Positions 1-13,000 of a stretch of DNA of 64,000 nt are shown in pieces (the stretch's first letter is position 1; every line of letters starts with the position of its first letter). The notes beneath the pieces were generated by a model. That model saw nothing but the letters and a program-made list of their open reading frames with translations, was not told the origin of the DNA and ran no database searches. Both the position numbers and the translations under genes were made by a program. The stretch is from assembly GCA_002633025.1 (NCBI GenBank), contig NMRB01000973.1, positions 123,044 through 187,043 on the forward strand. The letters run 5' to 3'. This DNA is from Notospermus geniculatus. Taxonomy: Eukaryota > Nemertea > Pilidiophora > Heteronemertea > Lineidae.

Positions 1-520
1 TACCTAAAACTTCAAGATTAAAACATTCTGGTTGCAGTTATTGATGAGAAATGGGCCAAAAAACATTTTCCAAGATGGCTGCCTGGTGGCCATGTTTGAG
101 GTAGAATGGCAAATTTTGATAATCGCAAATATCTCAGCAACCAATCAAACAGATTTTGATGACACGAAGTAAAAATCGGTAGAAAGTTCCACTCTATCAA
201 AACTGCTTCAAAAAATCACAAAAAATACATTATATAAATGTTGATTTTTAGGATTTTTCTGATGAACAATATTGCATAATTACGATATTTCCAAATTTCC
301 AAAATTTTGATGCAGAAATATGATCAAGAAGATGTACTTTCCTGTGGAACAAACCGTGTTAAAACTGGTCCAGCAGTATTTGTCGAAATATTCAAGCTAT
401 CAGGTGTAGACGATGAATGCTCTCCCGAAACAGAATAGAACACTGCAGCAGTCAGACCAGTGGAAATGTCCACTCGCAGATGCTGAATCGTAAAACTGCT
501 AAAAGTCACATAAACTGTGA
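1..520 (+). repeat. dispersed repeat R1, copy 1
   Basis: This block matches 42840-43480 in the same orientation and 40650-40925 in reverse. All copies share the stretch around TGATGAGCTATT, AAATTTTGATGCAGAAATATGA and the Cys-less AT-rich flank. No open frame is conserved between copies, so it reads as a non-coding interspersed repeat of unknown class. Confidence 0.6.
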
Positions 521-979
521 TTGTGAATATTACAAGCGTGGCATCAAAACCATTGTAATTTGAGGAAAATATCCCTACTTTCTTCTTATCAGGACAGGCG
601 TCTCAGTTGAAAAAAATAGACAGCTTTTTTGAGATGGAATCAAAAATGATAATATTTTGTGAGACGCCCTGTCTGTAGTACCGCATCTTCTCCATTCTGT
701 CACTCAGTGGCCTCTATACATCCCCCTTAAAAAGGGACCTTCTAGAATACGGCCCATAAAGTAAGGTTCCAACAAAAATAGGGTTTGGAGAGAGTTTGTA
801 AAAAGTATCCGAAATGGTGCAGAAGGCTGAGGTTCCAGAAGATCCACGTAGTAGCTACTATGAAGTCCTATGAGTCTCATGTGTCTTTGCCTAGCACGAA
901 TGTATGAGCCTAGGTCAGATAATGTTCTTTGACTTTGTTGAATCGTATTTTTAAAGTTCCCAGTGCTGAGGTAACATAA

Positions 980-1362
980 GCCGTGGTTACACTACATAAA
1001 ATCCCCCGTTTTTTGCGGTCACACCTATGTCATGAATTGCCGGGCTTCAAGAAACCTGTGTCTGAAAAACACGGGTTTTCGAAACACGGCAATGTCGCCG
1101 TGCTTTTCGAAATCCCGTGTTTTTGTTAGTTCTTCGCACGGCGACAGATGGCACAGCCATTAATTGACGTCGTTTTCGCGCCTCCAACAATTTGTGCCAA
1201 TACAGAAATGACTGAAGAGTCAGTGCATGCGGCGCAACTGTCGCCGGGCTTCTTAACTACAATGTAGTGGTGTGACCTCTGGCCGCGATTTTCGTACACA
1301 CGGGTTTGACACGGGTCTGGAAAAACACGGGTACATGTATTTTCAACAGGTGTAACCTTAGG
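980..1362. mobile_element. PIF/Harbinger-like MITE flanked by TAA
   Basis: The left end reads GCCGTGGTTACACTACATAA and the right end carries GGTGTAACC in reverse. TAA lies directly outside both ends (977-979 and 1363-1365), as expected for PIF/Harbinger target duplications (TWA). The interior is rich in CACGGG words and has no ORF. Related ends occur at 3488, 33487, 37892, 38324 and 49806. Confidence 0.55.
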
Positions 1363-1576
1363 TAATGGTTCGCATGAATGAAATTCATGAACCTCTGAAT
1401 TTGTTGCATCATTATTTATTTTATTTGGTGACTTGGTCGGTCACTTGAGCAATTCTAAAAGCCATTTGCTAAACAGAGCCTTAGAGAATATGTTGCAGAA
1501 ATACACCTTCCCACATTGACTAATTTTACATAATCTTACATCACCTGGTTAATCTGAGCCACTGACCTAATTGGAG

Positions 1577-1850
1577 GAGCCTGATAGCCTAGTGGTTATC
1601 ACGTCCGCTTAGCAAGCGACAGGTCCCGGGTTCGAATTCAGCCCGGGCCATATGGGATTTCATTCCCGGCTCTTCACGTCCGTCGCATGGGACAGTAAGC
1701 CGAGGTGCCTTGTACCTTGTGTCTTTGCAAGGGCAAGTAAAATACCCCATCCAAGTGAGGAACATTGAGTAGCTTGTGATGGCCTCCTCCGTACTTACCA
1801 GGGCCAATAATGCTATAGCGTCGGCCCTGACGGAAAAACGGCCCAAACAG
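1577..1850 (+). mobile_element. tRNA-derived SINE
   Basis: An internal Pol III promoter is visible: A box TAGCCTAGTGG at 1585-1595 and B box GGTTCGAATTC at 1629-1639, with an anticodon-like loop TTAGCAA between them. A tRNA-unrelated body follows. A hairpin at about 1796-1829 (CAGGGCCAATAATGC ... CGGCCCTG) closely matches the 3' end of the LINE at 56390-56425, suggesting that LINE or a relative supplied the retrotransposition machinery. It is not a tRNA gene: the acceptor stem does not close and the element continues for about 200 bp. Confidence 0.75.
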
Positions 1851-1859
1851 GCTACAAAT

Positions 1860-3044
1860 TCAGCATTGTAAAATCGTTAATTTTCGTCGGATTTGAAAAT
1901 TTAAAGCAGTTTTTTGATATAACAAAGAATTATTTGTTCAACTGCATAACTTTTCGGCAAGGCAACAGCCTATTTTCCATTTTGTTATAAATCAGGCAGA
2001 GAAGGAAAACAATAGGATTACACATGATTACGCAAAGTCAACATCTCAGCTCTCCAAATCGGACCCCTCTGAAACGCGTTTCACAGGGGTCCAATGGGTC
2101 AGTGGAGCCTAAGGGATGTAAATGTAATGGCCCATTATTAGCAGGTTAGCTATGTGGGTCTGGCCTTTTTCGTGTTTTGAATAGGCCTAACCTTACAATA
2201 GAGGGCTACTGTTTGGTAGACCAGCTAAGTGTGACTAGGCTTTTCAACTCAAACAAAAGGTATGAGATAATTATGTTGGCGAAATTCCTTTGGAAAGGTG
2301 TAAAGGAGTATAGCCTCCTTCCTGATGTTTTGTGATTCGATAGAATCCAAATTTTTTTTGTGACTCAGTCCTGAAGTTGTGGACAGGTTTTGAAACCTGT
2401 TTTTGTAAAACATTTTGGAATCCTGTCATGTTAACCAAATGAAGTGTTATGTTTATTTTTGTTATCTTTATGTTAATGTTCATCTGTTTTTGTATCTTAC
2501 ATCTATCCTCTATGTACTGTCAACTGACAGTTAGAGTGTAAATAAAAATTCTAATTCTAATTCTAAAAAAGCTCCAGCTGTTCCCTCTAGGTGGCAGTAG
2601 TGCTCACCCAGGAGGGACCAGCCCCAGACGAAGTATTTTCGTAATCACATCCGGGTACCCGCACCCTGATCCTGGACATGCATACCCGGATGTAAATTCA
2701 TACAGAGCTATGCGTTAGTCAGAGCATCGATTCAGCTCCTTGTATTATGTCGCAGGGACGGTGATAAAAATACAGAAAATTATTAAAATGTGAAGAATAT
2801 GTGTCATAAAGCTCGATAAGACTAATTTGAGACATTGTTTCAGTTTTTTTATTGCGGTACACTGAGAAATACTTACGGCGCGTTTGAATCAACGACTGTG
2901 TGTGAGCGCCACCTGTGGAACCGTTAGCATAACCAGAATGAATGCGTCTGGGGCCAGACTCTCATCCAAGCGTAGGAAGTGGAGCGAGATGAGAGTCTGG
3001 CGGTGCGAGACTAATTGTTTGGCGGATCTGCATTCCTAGGACGC
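1860..3044. other. unassigned intergenic sequence
   Basis: AT-rich sequence without a supportable gene. An AATAAA-type word lies near 2540 but no coding exon leads to it. The words GTCTGGGGCC and CCAGACTCTCATCC near 2620 and 2945-2990 may be remnants of an inverted-repeat element. Confidence 0.3.
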
Positions 3045-3488
3045 TGATTCCTGTCACACCGGCGACAGGTGTGTTGTATGCACTGACTCTTCGGTCATTT
3101 CCGTAATGGCACACATTGTTGGAGGCGCGAAAACGAGGTCACTTAATCGCTGCGCCATCTGTAGCCGTGTGAAGAACTGACGAAACACGGGGATTTCGAA
3201 AAGCACGGCGAGCGTGCCGTGTTTCAAAAACCAGTGTTTTTCAGACACGGGTTTTTTGAAGCCAGGTGTGATGAAATCTGATATCCCCGTCTTTCTGATG
3301 TCCCCATTCATTGTTTGCCACAGGATTAAGGGTATTGGTTTCTCTAGCGTCCAATTCAATGGTGCCGCTTAATCCGAAAATGTATTGTTGGGGGACATCA
3401 CATATCGGGGGACATGAGATTCTACTACACCGGCAATTCATAGGTGTGGCCGCAAAAAACCGGGGATTTTATGTAGTGTAACCACGGC
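3045..3488 (-). mobile_element. copy of the TAA-flanked PIF/Harbinger-like MITE
   Basis: In reverse orientation this repeats the 980-1362 element. The end at 3488 (GTAGTGTAACCACGGC) is followed by TAA. Internal words such as CACGGC, TTTCGAAAAGCACGG and the TTGGAGGCGCGAAAACG block match the first copy. The left end is truncated or diverged. Confidence 0.5.
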
Positions 3489-3491
3489 TAA

Positions 3492-5175
3492 TATGTCCTG
3501 GAACTCCTCTTAGACGTCCAAAATTAGGCCTTTTGCCTCAATGAAATTCAGTTAGGTTAAGCCTTAAAGTGAATGGACTAGTGATGAGACCTGCAAGTCG
3601 ATTCTTCTGACAAGGTTTCAGGATATAGTTATCCACCTGCCCTGGATGTGTGTCGCTGACATGGCTTCAGTAAAGTATCCCAATTTTTCAGCTGGACTTA
3701 TGGAGATAGGGCAGCTGTTTACTGCAACACTAGTCCGAACTTTTTGTCGGTAAATTGCTCGATTGTATTATTTTGATGTCTGTAGGCCTCGTAATTAAGG
3801 AGAACTTTCATAGGTCAAAAGGTTGTCGTGAGTAGATATATTCTGCTATGATTTTCATTCAGGGGGCTGTTCAGCGTAAAGATAATACAGAGTGTCCAAA
3901 AAATGTCCAGGTCAAATTAGGCGACCCCAGGATGTAGGTTTCCTCGGGTCCCGACATACGATCTTCTTACAAGATAAATAGCATCTATTGCATTAAATAA
4001 GAAGTTGTGTTTTTTATTTTTTTTAATTTAGGAATTGTGTCCAGTAATAACACGTGGCTCACTAACAAGGGAACCAGTACGACTTTGGTGCACAAAAATG
4101 ACATAATTTTTGATTGGCTTGACTAATTTGGATGAACGATTATTTTTCATGGAAGAATATTCTCTTGTGGGATTCGAAAAAAATGGTTCTGAGATTGCTT
4201 GGTTGGCCTCGGTTTGTTTGTGACACCGGCCTTAGTCTCGGCCACCCAGCAGCTGTTTTGAATCTGGGGATCCGATGAGCGTCTGGGTCATCATGCCACA
4301 ATTTCTGTTACGAGGAGACCAACATTCTGGTCTGGATGCTCATTGGCTAATTAGTAACAGACACAGAGCAATCACTCATTACCAGTTTCGTTACCAATCA
4401 TTTTCTAGTTTCTACCATTTGAAAATCACAGTCTGGCTACTGATTGCACAAGAAAAGTGATCATGTGATCTCATCATGGCGACGACCTTACAATGTCAGT
4501 TGGATTTTCTCGACCTTGTCTTCCATACGAATACACAACTCTTCTCATTTTTAGCCTGAAATTCAACTCCGATGAGTTGATACTGTCCCGGTCCTGTCCC
4601 AGATCACTTCCCAAATCGATTCATTGCCATATTCAGAAAATTTGGAAGATTGTGAAACGAAATATAATCCAATAATGGAAGAAGCCATTTCATGTCACGT
4701 GGCCCGCTACAGCACTACCCACAATGCATTATATCACAGCAAATACAGCGAAATGTGCCAGATGTTTGTGTAGCAATACTGCGGAACAAAACGGCTGGCT
4801 GCGCGAGACTACACCGGTCTATAATAGTACATGTATATCATCACTGGATCTGAAAGTCACAACATGTCGTAATTCATAAACGGCCGTATATAAACTATGT
4901 ACATGTATAATATATTGTTTTCATATAAATTCATGACAAAATGTCGCCCAAAAATAAGAAAAATAAATAAAAATAATAATAAAAATAACAGGAGCTGTAA
5001 GAAGTGACACTATTCACAGGAACTTGATTACAGTTGAATTATTTGCATATTTTCCAGACATGGTGCACGACAGGTATGTATCGTTGAAGTAGAAGGGTCC
5101 CTTTGGAACCCTTAACTGACAACACTTATATTACGGACAAGGAATGAAACACCGCCATTTTGTACACAAGATAGG
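3492..5175. other. unassigned intergenic sequence
   Basis: No ORF longer than about 60 codons, no splice-consistent exon and no convincing repeat structure were found in this stretch. Confidence 0.3.
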
Positions 5176-5539
5176 ACAGGCCTTTAGATTCCCCTGAAGT
5201 CCAGACACCCTCTATTTTTGTTACCTTATTTTGGGGACATTTCGTCGCATATTCATCTCCATCTCGAAGCCATCGGCCACCAAGGAGACTGGGTTTTGTA
5301 GTTATGAGAGTCGTAGAAATTAAGAAAATCCAGTCCTTCATGTTTGAAAACTGCAGGAGAGCTATTTATTACACTTCTAGCTCTCGGGAAAAACTTTAAT
5401 GACAAAACTTTGTTTCTTCATGGAGTTTTTGTTTTCTGGAGCGGCTGAATTTGGGGACATCGATTTTGGGGACATTCGTTAGTGGGAATTTGGGCGACAC
5501 CGTATAACGGCGTCGTTTTGGGGGAATCTAAAGGCCTGT
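5176..5539. mobile_element. MITE with 19-bp TIRs
   Basis: The ends are inverted copies: ACAGGCCTTTAGATTCCCC at the left and GGGGAATCTAAAGGCCTGT at the right. A direct AGG lies outside each end and may be a 3-bp target duplication. There is no coding capacity. Confidence 0.55.
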
Positions 5540-5697
5540 AGGAAAAGCCCAACCACGTCGCTGAAAATTGTCTGTAACACCACAATTAGCGTTTTCATCC
5601 AGTCAATCGACCTTCCCGTTACATGTAAAGATATTAACAATTAAAAATATCTCTTCATTACAAACTTTTCCCCTCTTGATCCTTGCTTTTGAACCGT

Positions 5698-5860
5698 GAA
5701 CCAGAACGAGGCTAAAAGGGCTTCCCCACGCTATAAATAAACTCATGCCTCATGGGTGACCCGATGTATAAATATACCAACGCTGATTGGCCACAAGTAA
5801 GAACTGTACGCATGAGTTTATTTATAGCGTGGGGAAGCCCGTTCAGCCTCGTTCTGGTTC
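5698..5860. mobile_element. foldback MITE, about 50-bp arms
   Basis: GAACCAGAACGAGGCT is followed by GGGCTTCCCCACGCTATAAA and the pair is repeated in reverse at 5805-5860. The arms cover about two thirds of the element, so it can form a long hairpin. It is non-coding. Confidence 0.65.
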
Positions 5861-6094
5861 GCGGTGGCGACTGAATCGAGACTTCTTGCTAAAAAACTGT
5901 TAGCTAAAAAGCGGGGAGAATTAAGGGCCTGCTGACGCTGTGAATTTCTGGAATGTGGTCAGACGTTGTAAATAAAGAACAAGTTATATGAGAAAAATGG
6001 AGGCACCTGCGGGTCTATCAGTCAAAAGAAAAGGAATTGAATAAGACGCGTCTTCGAACGCACTAATTAGCTAATTAGCTGAAACAAAAGACCA

Positions 6095-6259
6095 GGGGCC
6101 GGTTGCACAAAACGTTGAAAGGATAAAAGTCTGTTAATTTCACTTTTCCTGTTAGGCCTAAATCCTTAACTTTGTTTTAACTTACAAAACTAACATTTTG
6201 GGATAAGTTAACGCCAAGATAAACTAACAGTGATTTTTAAATTTTTTGCAACCGGCCCC
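6095..6259. mobile_element. GGGCC-type MITE
   Basis: The termini are GGGGCCGGTTGCACAAAA and the inverted TTTTTTGCAACCGGCCCC. It is one of several short elements in the window whose ends begin GGGCC followed by a T-rich core and AAA. Confidence 0.6.
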
Positions 6260-6332
6260 AGTTGTCGAAAGATTTTCCCAAGAAGTGTTAGATTTCGAAG
6301 ATCAAACAACATGCAAATCATAAAGTTCGAGG

Positions 6333-6390
6333 TTTTGTCTCCTAAGTCCACCCCTTTTTTTATCAAAAAGGGTGGACTAAGGAGACAAAA
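6333..6390. repeat. near-perfect palindrome
   Basis: TTTTGTCTCCTAAGTCCACC and its reverse complement flank a T/A-rich loop. The arms are about 22 bp. It could be a minimal foldback element or a transcribed hairpin; nothing in the sequence separates these. Confidence 0.6.
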
Positions 6391-6681
6391 TAAAATATTA
6401 TTTTCAACAGATAAGAGTACTCCATGACACGTGTTGATTTTACTTCCTGGAACTACTTTAATGTACTGAGCGTGTATGGTGTACATGAAGTGCAGGTCAC
6501 GACAACCTCGCCATCCGAGGTTCTATGGGTTTGTGACATTGCTGCCACTCCATGAATACGTCATCTAGAGGTATCGGAGCCAGTTATTGTTGGTTTAGGC
6601 TCTGGGCGCCTTGGGATATGAGCAGGCCTAGGTGTGGATTAATTGTAACGTCGATAACTGTGGGTAGAATGATGGGATGTG

Positions 6682-6729
6682 AACACCCGAACCATGGAGG
6701 GGTGTACCTCTCCATTGTTCGGGTGTGTT
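6682..6729. repeat. short inverted repeat
   Basis: AACACCCGAAC plus CATGGAG pair with CTCCATTGTTCGGGTGTGTT around a short loop. It is a small hairpin of unknown origin. Confidence 0.5.
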
Positions 6730-7420
6730 TGATACACGCTCCGAGTCGCGGTTCGTTCGAGCCTGCCCGGGTCAGCATTTGGGGAAGATATGCATGTGCA
6801 GAAAGCGTGATTCGATCACGGTCTACTTGAGTCAGCACCCAGGCGACGGCGTAGGCTGATGTATACACCAACCTTAAATTATGCCCGCAAATAATAATTG
6901 AACGCTCTGCTTACTCAATTCCACGTGTGATATTTCAGGTTTTACGGTCTTTATCGTCCCTTTGCGTTGCAGCCTCAAAGGCGTCTTAGACGTGGAGCAC
7001 AGGCCATTTTTTGTCATTCTGGAAAAAAAATATTTATATACCGGTAACCATTTTCACAGCGGTGTTCCACATTTGACGTCAGTTTGACGTCAGATTGGCC
7101 GCGTTGCGACGTTGCGGGAACATGGCGTCTAGCGGCTGATACAGAAACCACTAGAACATGTCGTACCAACTCCGCACCCGTCCGATGCATACATATTCGA
7201 ATGTCGGGTATGAAACTCGGTTTTGCCATCACTTTCATCTAATCCTTTCGAATGTATAGGAAAGTGAAATTTGGACCTTGCACGTTATGGACGTTTTCTT
7301 TCTTCCACACGCCATCTTACTGTCCATTTATTTTCTTGTCACTCTTGGGTATGGCGATTTTAAGTACCATTTACTTGTGAGCCATATCCCTTATTGATTT
7401 ATTCGCAATAAACACCCATA

Positions 7421-7548
7421 TACCGTAAAGCGAAATATGTTCGCGGGGAAAAATTCTCGCGAAAATCGCGAATATTTATCCCCGCGAATGCTGCATTTTT
7501 AGGCCATTCGCCAACATTTAGGACGCGAAAATATTTCGCTTTACGGTA
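7421..7548. mobile_element. Tc1/mariner-type MITE, TA duplication
   Basis: The ends are TACCGTAAAGCGAAATAT and its reverse complement, with TA immediately outside both ends. The interior is rich in CGCGAA. Size, TIR and TA duplication fit a Tc1/mariner-type miniature element. Confidence 0.65.
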
Positions 7549-9174
7549 TAAAAGAATACCTCGTGCCGCCAAAGGTAGCCGACACAAGAGTCTGTAGGTG
7601 TTGCATGTACATGTATCAACTTCAAATGAGATTTTTGACGTCAGATTGGGAATATAATGGGGAATCGGAGTGCCCAAAGGAGGCGCTGGGGAACAACTCA
7701 GTTTTTACTCAAAAACGCATGCGCCGCGACGTTGAAAACCTCTTTGACGTCGCACGTCGTTGCGTCGTGCGTCATTCAGAATCAGTGACGTTGCTCTTCG
7801 ATCTGTTCTTTACGCTAAAATAGTCAATTTTTTTTGATAAAATTCGACATGTTCCCACTTGAATTTTCGTTTGAAAACATTCAGATACATTGAGACAGTC
7901 CTATACTTGATGTTAAACGTGTAAAATTCGAAATTTAATGGCCTATTTCGGGTATATTAGGGCTGGAAATAGGGTGTAGTTTCCAGAATTAAATGGCAAA
8001 TAACGTTAGCCTCACTTTCGACGTCATATCTTAGACTGAGTTGTTCATCAGCGCCACGTCATGGATTAGTTCCTCCGATTCCTCATTGGTGTAGATACAA
8101 CCAAAGGTGGAGAGATTTGAGGACCATGTCTTTCATTTACGTATATTTTATGTTACTACCTTTTACCATTACTGAGACCAGAATACTTGCAGCCCCATCC
8201 TTACATATTTTATCTCCGACACCGACTACAATGTGACATTAACTTCGTATTCATGATACATGTACATGATAGTGTCAACAACTGGTTTCACAATAATCGC
8301 ATAAAATATTGTTTTGTATCCAGGTTTTTGATAGGTTTGCATATCGACAGCTGCCATCGCTACCTTTGTCTGCCAGGTATTAATTATCTATTCATTTATT
8401 CATTGACTCGTGCTGAATCGATATTTAACAGCTCGTAAAAACAATCCCTGATAAGTCTACCCGGAACGTTCGTGAAGAAAGGTAAATATTTTGCAGATTT
8501 GTATTCGGTTATTGAATACTGTAGGCCTAATATCAGCAAGCATTAACATCAGGCCTCTGCTCTGTTGGAGTCTCTGGTTGTTTTAAAAGAGCTATATAGA
8601 CAGGGCGGCTACGGACCTCGTAAATAAAGTATTTTGAAGTTCTGTTGTTTCAAGTAATTAGTTGAAAGTGAAATCTTTTTATATCACAGTTAATGTCTTA
8701 GGCCAATATAATAATCGCTCCAAGGTATCAACGCACAGGCCTTACTGTTTTCCCATCGATCAGAGGCTCTCCCTTAGGTAAACAACACCTTTTATTCACC
8801 AAACTTGTTTCACAATAATCGCATAAAAATATTTTTTTGTATCCAGGTTTTTGATAGGTTTGCATATTATTATTTGACACCTGCCATCGCTACCTTTGTC
8901 TGCCAATTTTTGTGCTTTCTCTTTCTTTGGCTTTTATTCACCAAATGTACAATGTCGGTCAGAAGTTATTAACCACCGGATATTTGTAAATTACTCCGTG
9001 ATCCCCAATATTTTATTTCACCAATTTTTGATGCATGGTAGTTAGATCATTTGTCCATGATTTGGCATAATGATTTTTCTGATCAATAGGCTGACTTGGG
9101 GGGTCATCTCAGAGTGCAAAAATCCCAACAAAGTTGCCGTTTATTCTTTAAGTTAAAAAACAAAATACATGTAT
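7549..9174. repeat. intergenic sequence with a 94-bp direct repeat
   Basis: No gene is supported. A segment starting GTTTCACAATAATCGCATAA occurs at 8285-8378 and again at 8807-8899 with about 85% identity by eye and ends in CATCGCTACCTTTGTCTGCC both times. It is a local direct duplication 522 bp apart. Confidence 0.55.
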
Positions 9175-9222
9175 TTTGAACATGTACATGTACATGTACA
9201 TGTACATGTACATGTATTTTGA
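9175..9222. repeat. (ACATGT)n microsatellite
   Basis: A run of perfect ACATGT hexamers, flanked on both sides by TGTATTTTGAACAT, making the whole tract a self-complementary block. Confidence 0.85.
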
Positions 9223-9730
9223 ACATTTTTGATGGTGATATCCATCTATGCAGACACTGGAAGATTTCGCAGGTGAAAATTTTCAGGAATTGCACAGTTT
9301 CCGAAAATCTCCATCTTACTGGCAAACTTCTAACAACGGTAAACCCAAGTCAGCGCCAGAAAATACCCCGATCACAAATACTCCGAATCGCAGCCTAGGC
9401 CTACATGCTTGCGAAAAATCATAGGGATAATCCTTGACATCTAGTCTTCCCATATACGATTCGATGACTAAATCAGCCCAAAAGGCTTCAGGTATTGCAA
9501 CACGCAGAGGTACACAGAAAATGCTCATTTTATTCCAAAAATAAGAAAAATACGACTAAATCTTCGTTTTTTTTGGGTGGGTGCACCAGGTTAGACAAAA
9601 TAATGTAACACTCTACTGCCCTGACGCGGTTTCATGGAGAATGGTTTCGCGATGCCAGAGAAAAGTATCTGGAAACAAAAAATCAAGCATGAAAATAAAG
9701 AGCACCTGGTGCCCAATCATCCCCATACTC

Positions 9731-9851
9731 GGGGCCGTATTCTAGAAGCTTCCTTAATTCTAAGGTTTACCCTTAGCTATTGTTTGCAGGGGACAATACA
9801 AAAGCTTATAGTGGACCTTGGAATAAAGGAGGCTTCTGGAATACGGGCCTC
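9731..9851. mobile_element. GGGCC-type MITE upstream of the micro-exon gene
   Basis: GGGGCCGTATTCTAGAAGC pairs with GCTTCTGGAATACGGGCCT. A related but distinct copy with GTATTTTAGAACGTTCC ends lies at 11272-11395. Confidence 0.6.
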
Positions 9852-9987
9852 GATCTTGCATGTCTTGGAGAGTGGAACAGCCTTATACTGTAAAAGTTTG
9901 AAAGCAGGTATCAATGACGATGAATGGTGAACAGCATCATTATTAATTTAAGAATGTTTTCTTTTTACGATGTCTTATATATTTCAG

Positions 9988-10055
9988 TTACAAACCAACC
10001 ATGAGGACCTTTCTCGTAGTGCTCCTTGTTGCCGCTGTTGTCTGCGTGGTCTCAG
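9988..10055 (+). CDS. exon 1: 5' leader end and signal peptide
   Basis: An acceptor-like TATATATTTCAG ends at 9987, so a non-coding exon may lie upstream. ATG at 10001 opens 18 codons, MRTFLVVLLVAAVVCVVS, a typical signal peptide: Arg at 2, then an unbroken hydrophobic core. Donor GTACGT begins at 10056, leaving one G (phase 1). Cleavage is plausible after VSA once exon 2 supplies Ala. Confidence 0.8.
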
Positions 10056-13000
10056 GTACGTCATGTTTTTTCAGGTGTTGTAGTTTGCAAGAGGCATCAG
10101 TTCTGATGAATTTACGAAAAATGGGGGTCATTTATGACGTAGAGAAACGCTGCAAATATCACTTGACTCATCCCCGAAAGTAAAAACGGACTTTGTGTTA
10201 TTATGGTACTCTGCCAGGCTTACATCTCTCTATCCACAATGGGTGAGGTCAAATATTCGGCTTAGTCAGGTTTTATAGACTAAAACGAGTATTTGACCTT
10301 CCTCCAAGTTTTATCTTAAAACCCGTTTAAAATTGTCTTACCAAAGTTTTAAAACCTGAGTATTAAAATTTCTATTATATAAAGTTTCGTGAATCCCAGC
10401 AGGAAGCTGAAGTTTTGAAAATTATACTGGAAAATGGATTGGGTGAAGTCAGCTTTGTCCCAAGGAGAGAACGTGCAGAGGTCAAATGTTTGGATTAAGG
10501 TTGTAGCTATGTTTGCCATCCCAGTAATACAAGCCGTAGCGCCCCGAAGAGCTGAAAACTTACGGTTTTTGTTCTGCCTTGCAGCCATGTTGTCATCAGT
10601 CACTACACCATACACAAAATATGTAAATGTTGGCCTGGATTTCCAAGAACAGATTCCATCAATCTCAGGTTTTTAACCAGTCTGGGTTTTATCTAGGTTG
10701 TAAGGAAGTTTTAATGACGTTCTAATCTGAAGCAGATTTTAGGAGTTCAGATTAAGCCTAACGAGTGGGATAAAACTCCGACAAGCCTGGCGGCGATAGC
10801 GTTCACAAGGTGACCTCAGGGTGGCATTCGGCCTCATTCCCCAGGCTTCATCAGCCGTGTAATGCCTGATTACACACGATGGCGTATACACAACGACCAG
10901 TGATTAACAGTCCTATCCACGGGAGAGTGCCGCATAATTAGCGCAATAACATCAGATCACGTGCCTGGAATTGGCCAATCAGCGCGGGGTTGGGGTTACA
11001 TGGTAAAAGTAGATGATTAAAAACACGGTTTCTCCATTTACCATTATAGTTAACATCGAATAAAAGGCACTTAAATATTCTATTTGACACAAATCATTGA
11101 GAGAAAAATACTTTTCAACTTTTGAGAAAGTTTGATAACGACTATCATAAGCCTGTCTTCCAGTGGTGTTAAATGTATTACTCCGCCAATCCAATTTGGA
11201 GTTGCTGTACGTTGTATGTACGTGTACATACAACAGTAAACCGCTTCACTCACTCACCGTGAATAAAGTATAGGGTCGTCGTATTTTAGAACGTTCCTGA
11301 ACGTTAAGGTCGGCCTTAAGTCTATTGTAAAACCATCGAGAACAATAGATTTAAGGTGGACCTTAATGTTAAGGAACGTTCTAAAATACGGCCCATAGTG
11401 TTTTTCAGATCGATCTGGCCAAAGGTACGTGGCTGACCCCTTGTCACTAAAATGTAATGGTGTGATCACAGTAAGAATGTTTCACAACCCTCGGAACCCA
11501 GTGTCAATGGCTGACTGGCTTTAGCTCACACCGTGAAAGAGGTATTGATTACGCCAACCCTACGGACAATCCAGTGTTGTGCAACACCACTATCTTTTGG
11601 TAAATGTGATCAGGTCACATTCCTGGGTTCAACTAAGTACCTTTGGCCAGAACAATGTGAAAAACCCTTTACATGTAATAGCCCTACGCGCCAAATAGAG
11701 ACCCCGTTGCAGGACAACCTCGAAATCTGTCTCACGTCAACGTCAACTTAAATGTGCTCTAGTTCGAATTGTAAGCATTACGGTTTGTTTATTACATGGT
11801 TGATTATAATGGTTATTTTTCCTCGGACAGGTGGCAGCACCGTGTATACCAAAACATTAATGTTATTGTTATCTATTTTTATATCTATCTTGATAAATAT
11901 TATTGTAACTGAAATATATTTATGATTTTACGCTCAAAAACAAACAAAAAGTTGTGAAAGGCGAGATTTAATTCGATTTTTTCTGATTTGTTTGTACCAG
12001 AAGTTGACAATAGGTGGCACACCGTAATGTTTACAATTCGAACTAGAGCACCTTTAAGCCATTTCACCAATTCATCACAGATAGGCAAAATTGTTAGGAA
12101 TTATAAATTCTCGTCAACCGACATCATATTGTGCCATCTTAAAAGAATTTTATCGTTTAGAAACTGATATACCCTCTAAAATCACCCCCCCCCCCAAAAA
12201 AAAACTCTGTGAAAAACTCCACAGGATTTTTTTTCAAAAATTCTAACACAAATATAACATTTTGGTTTCCGAAGCCACGCTTGGGCTAGTAGGCTTCGGC
12301 TCTGGCTGCCATTTTATTGGTGACGTCATTGTAGGATTCCATTTTCCTGTAAAATTTCATTCTCCCCCGGTCTAAAAAACGGCGACGATTTTGAGCTTTT
12401 GTTACAGATCTGCAACACATACAAACATTCTCGTGAAGAAATTTCCTCGGTGTTGCCATTCCACCTGATTCGGCATTTAGCACCCACGTGGCTCCGAATA
12501 CCCCATTCTAAAAATAACCCGTGATGTCAACATAATAATCTATAAATAGATCCACGACGAGTTTTATGATGCAAAGATGGCAGCCACAGCCGAAGCGTTC
12601 TAGCCCTAGCGGTGGCTTCGGGAACCAAAATTACAAATAAAACAACCTATACCAAAATATGACGCATGCCAAATATTTCAAGCCTCTTTCGGGACTGGAT
12701 GAAGTTGAAAAGTGTACATTTCGTAACATGAATTTCTGATGTCTCTACAAAAACGTGCCCAGCTCCCAAAATTTGCAACCAAAACTGGTGACAAGGCACG
12801 CATTCTTGAGGCAACTAAATGGGCCACGACCTCATGTAGGTTTGCTTCTTCCAAAATGTCTGTGAGAGAAACAGGCCAGAGCCGGAGATGCAAGTTTTGA
12901 GGAAATAGCCGCATTTTGCCTACGTTTTCGTCAGGTTGCCAATCTTTAAACGTCTATATCTCGATGACTCTTGCTCCTACCAGTCAGAAAGTGGTCGCAA

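Noticed and set aside
1577-1650. functional tRNA gene (AGC-type anticodon loop)
   Set aside because: A and B boxes are present but the acceptor stem does not pair and the unit continues into a SINE body.
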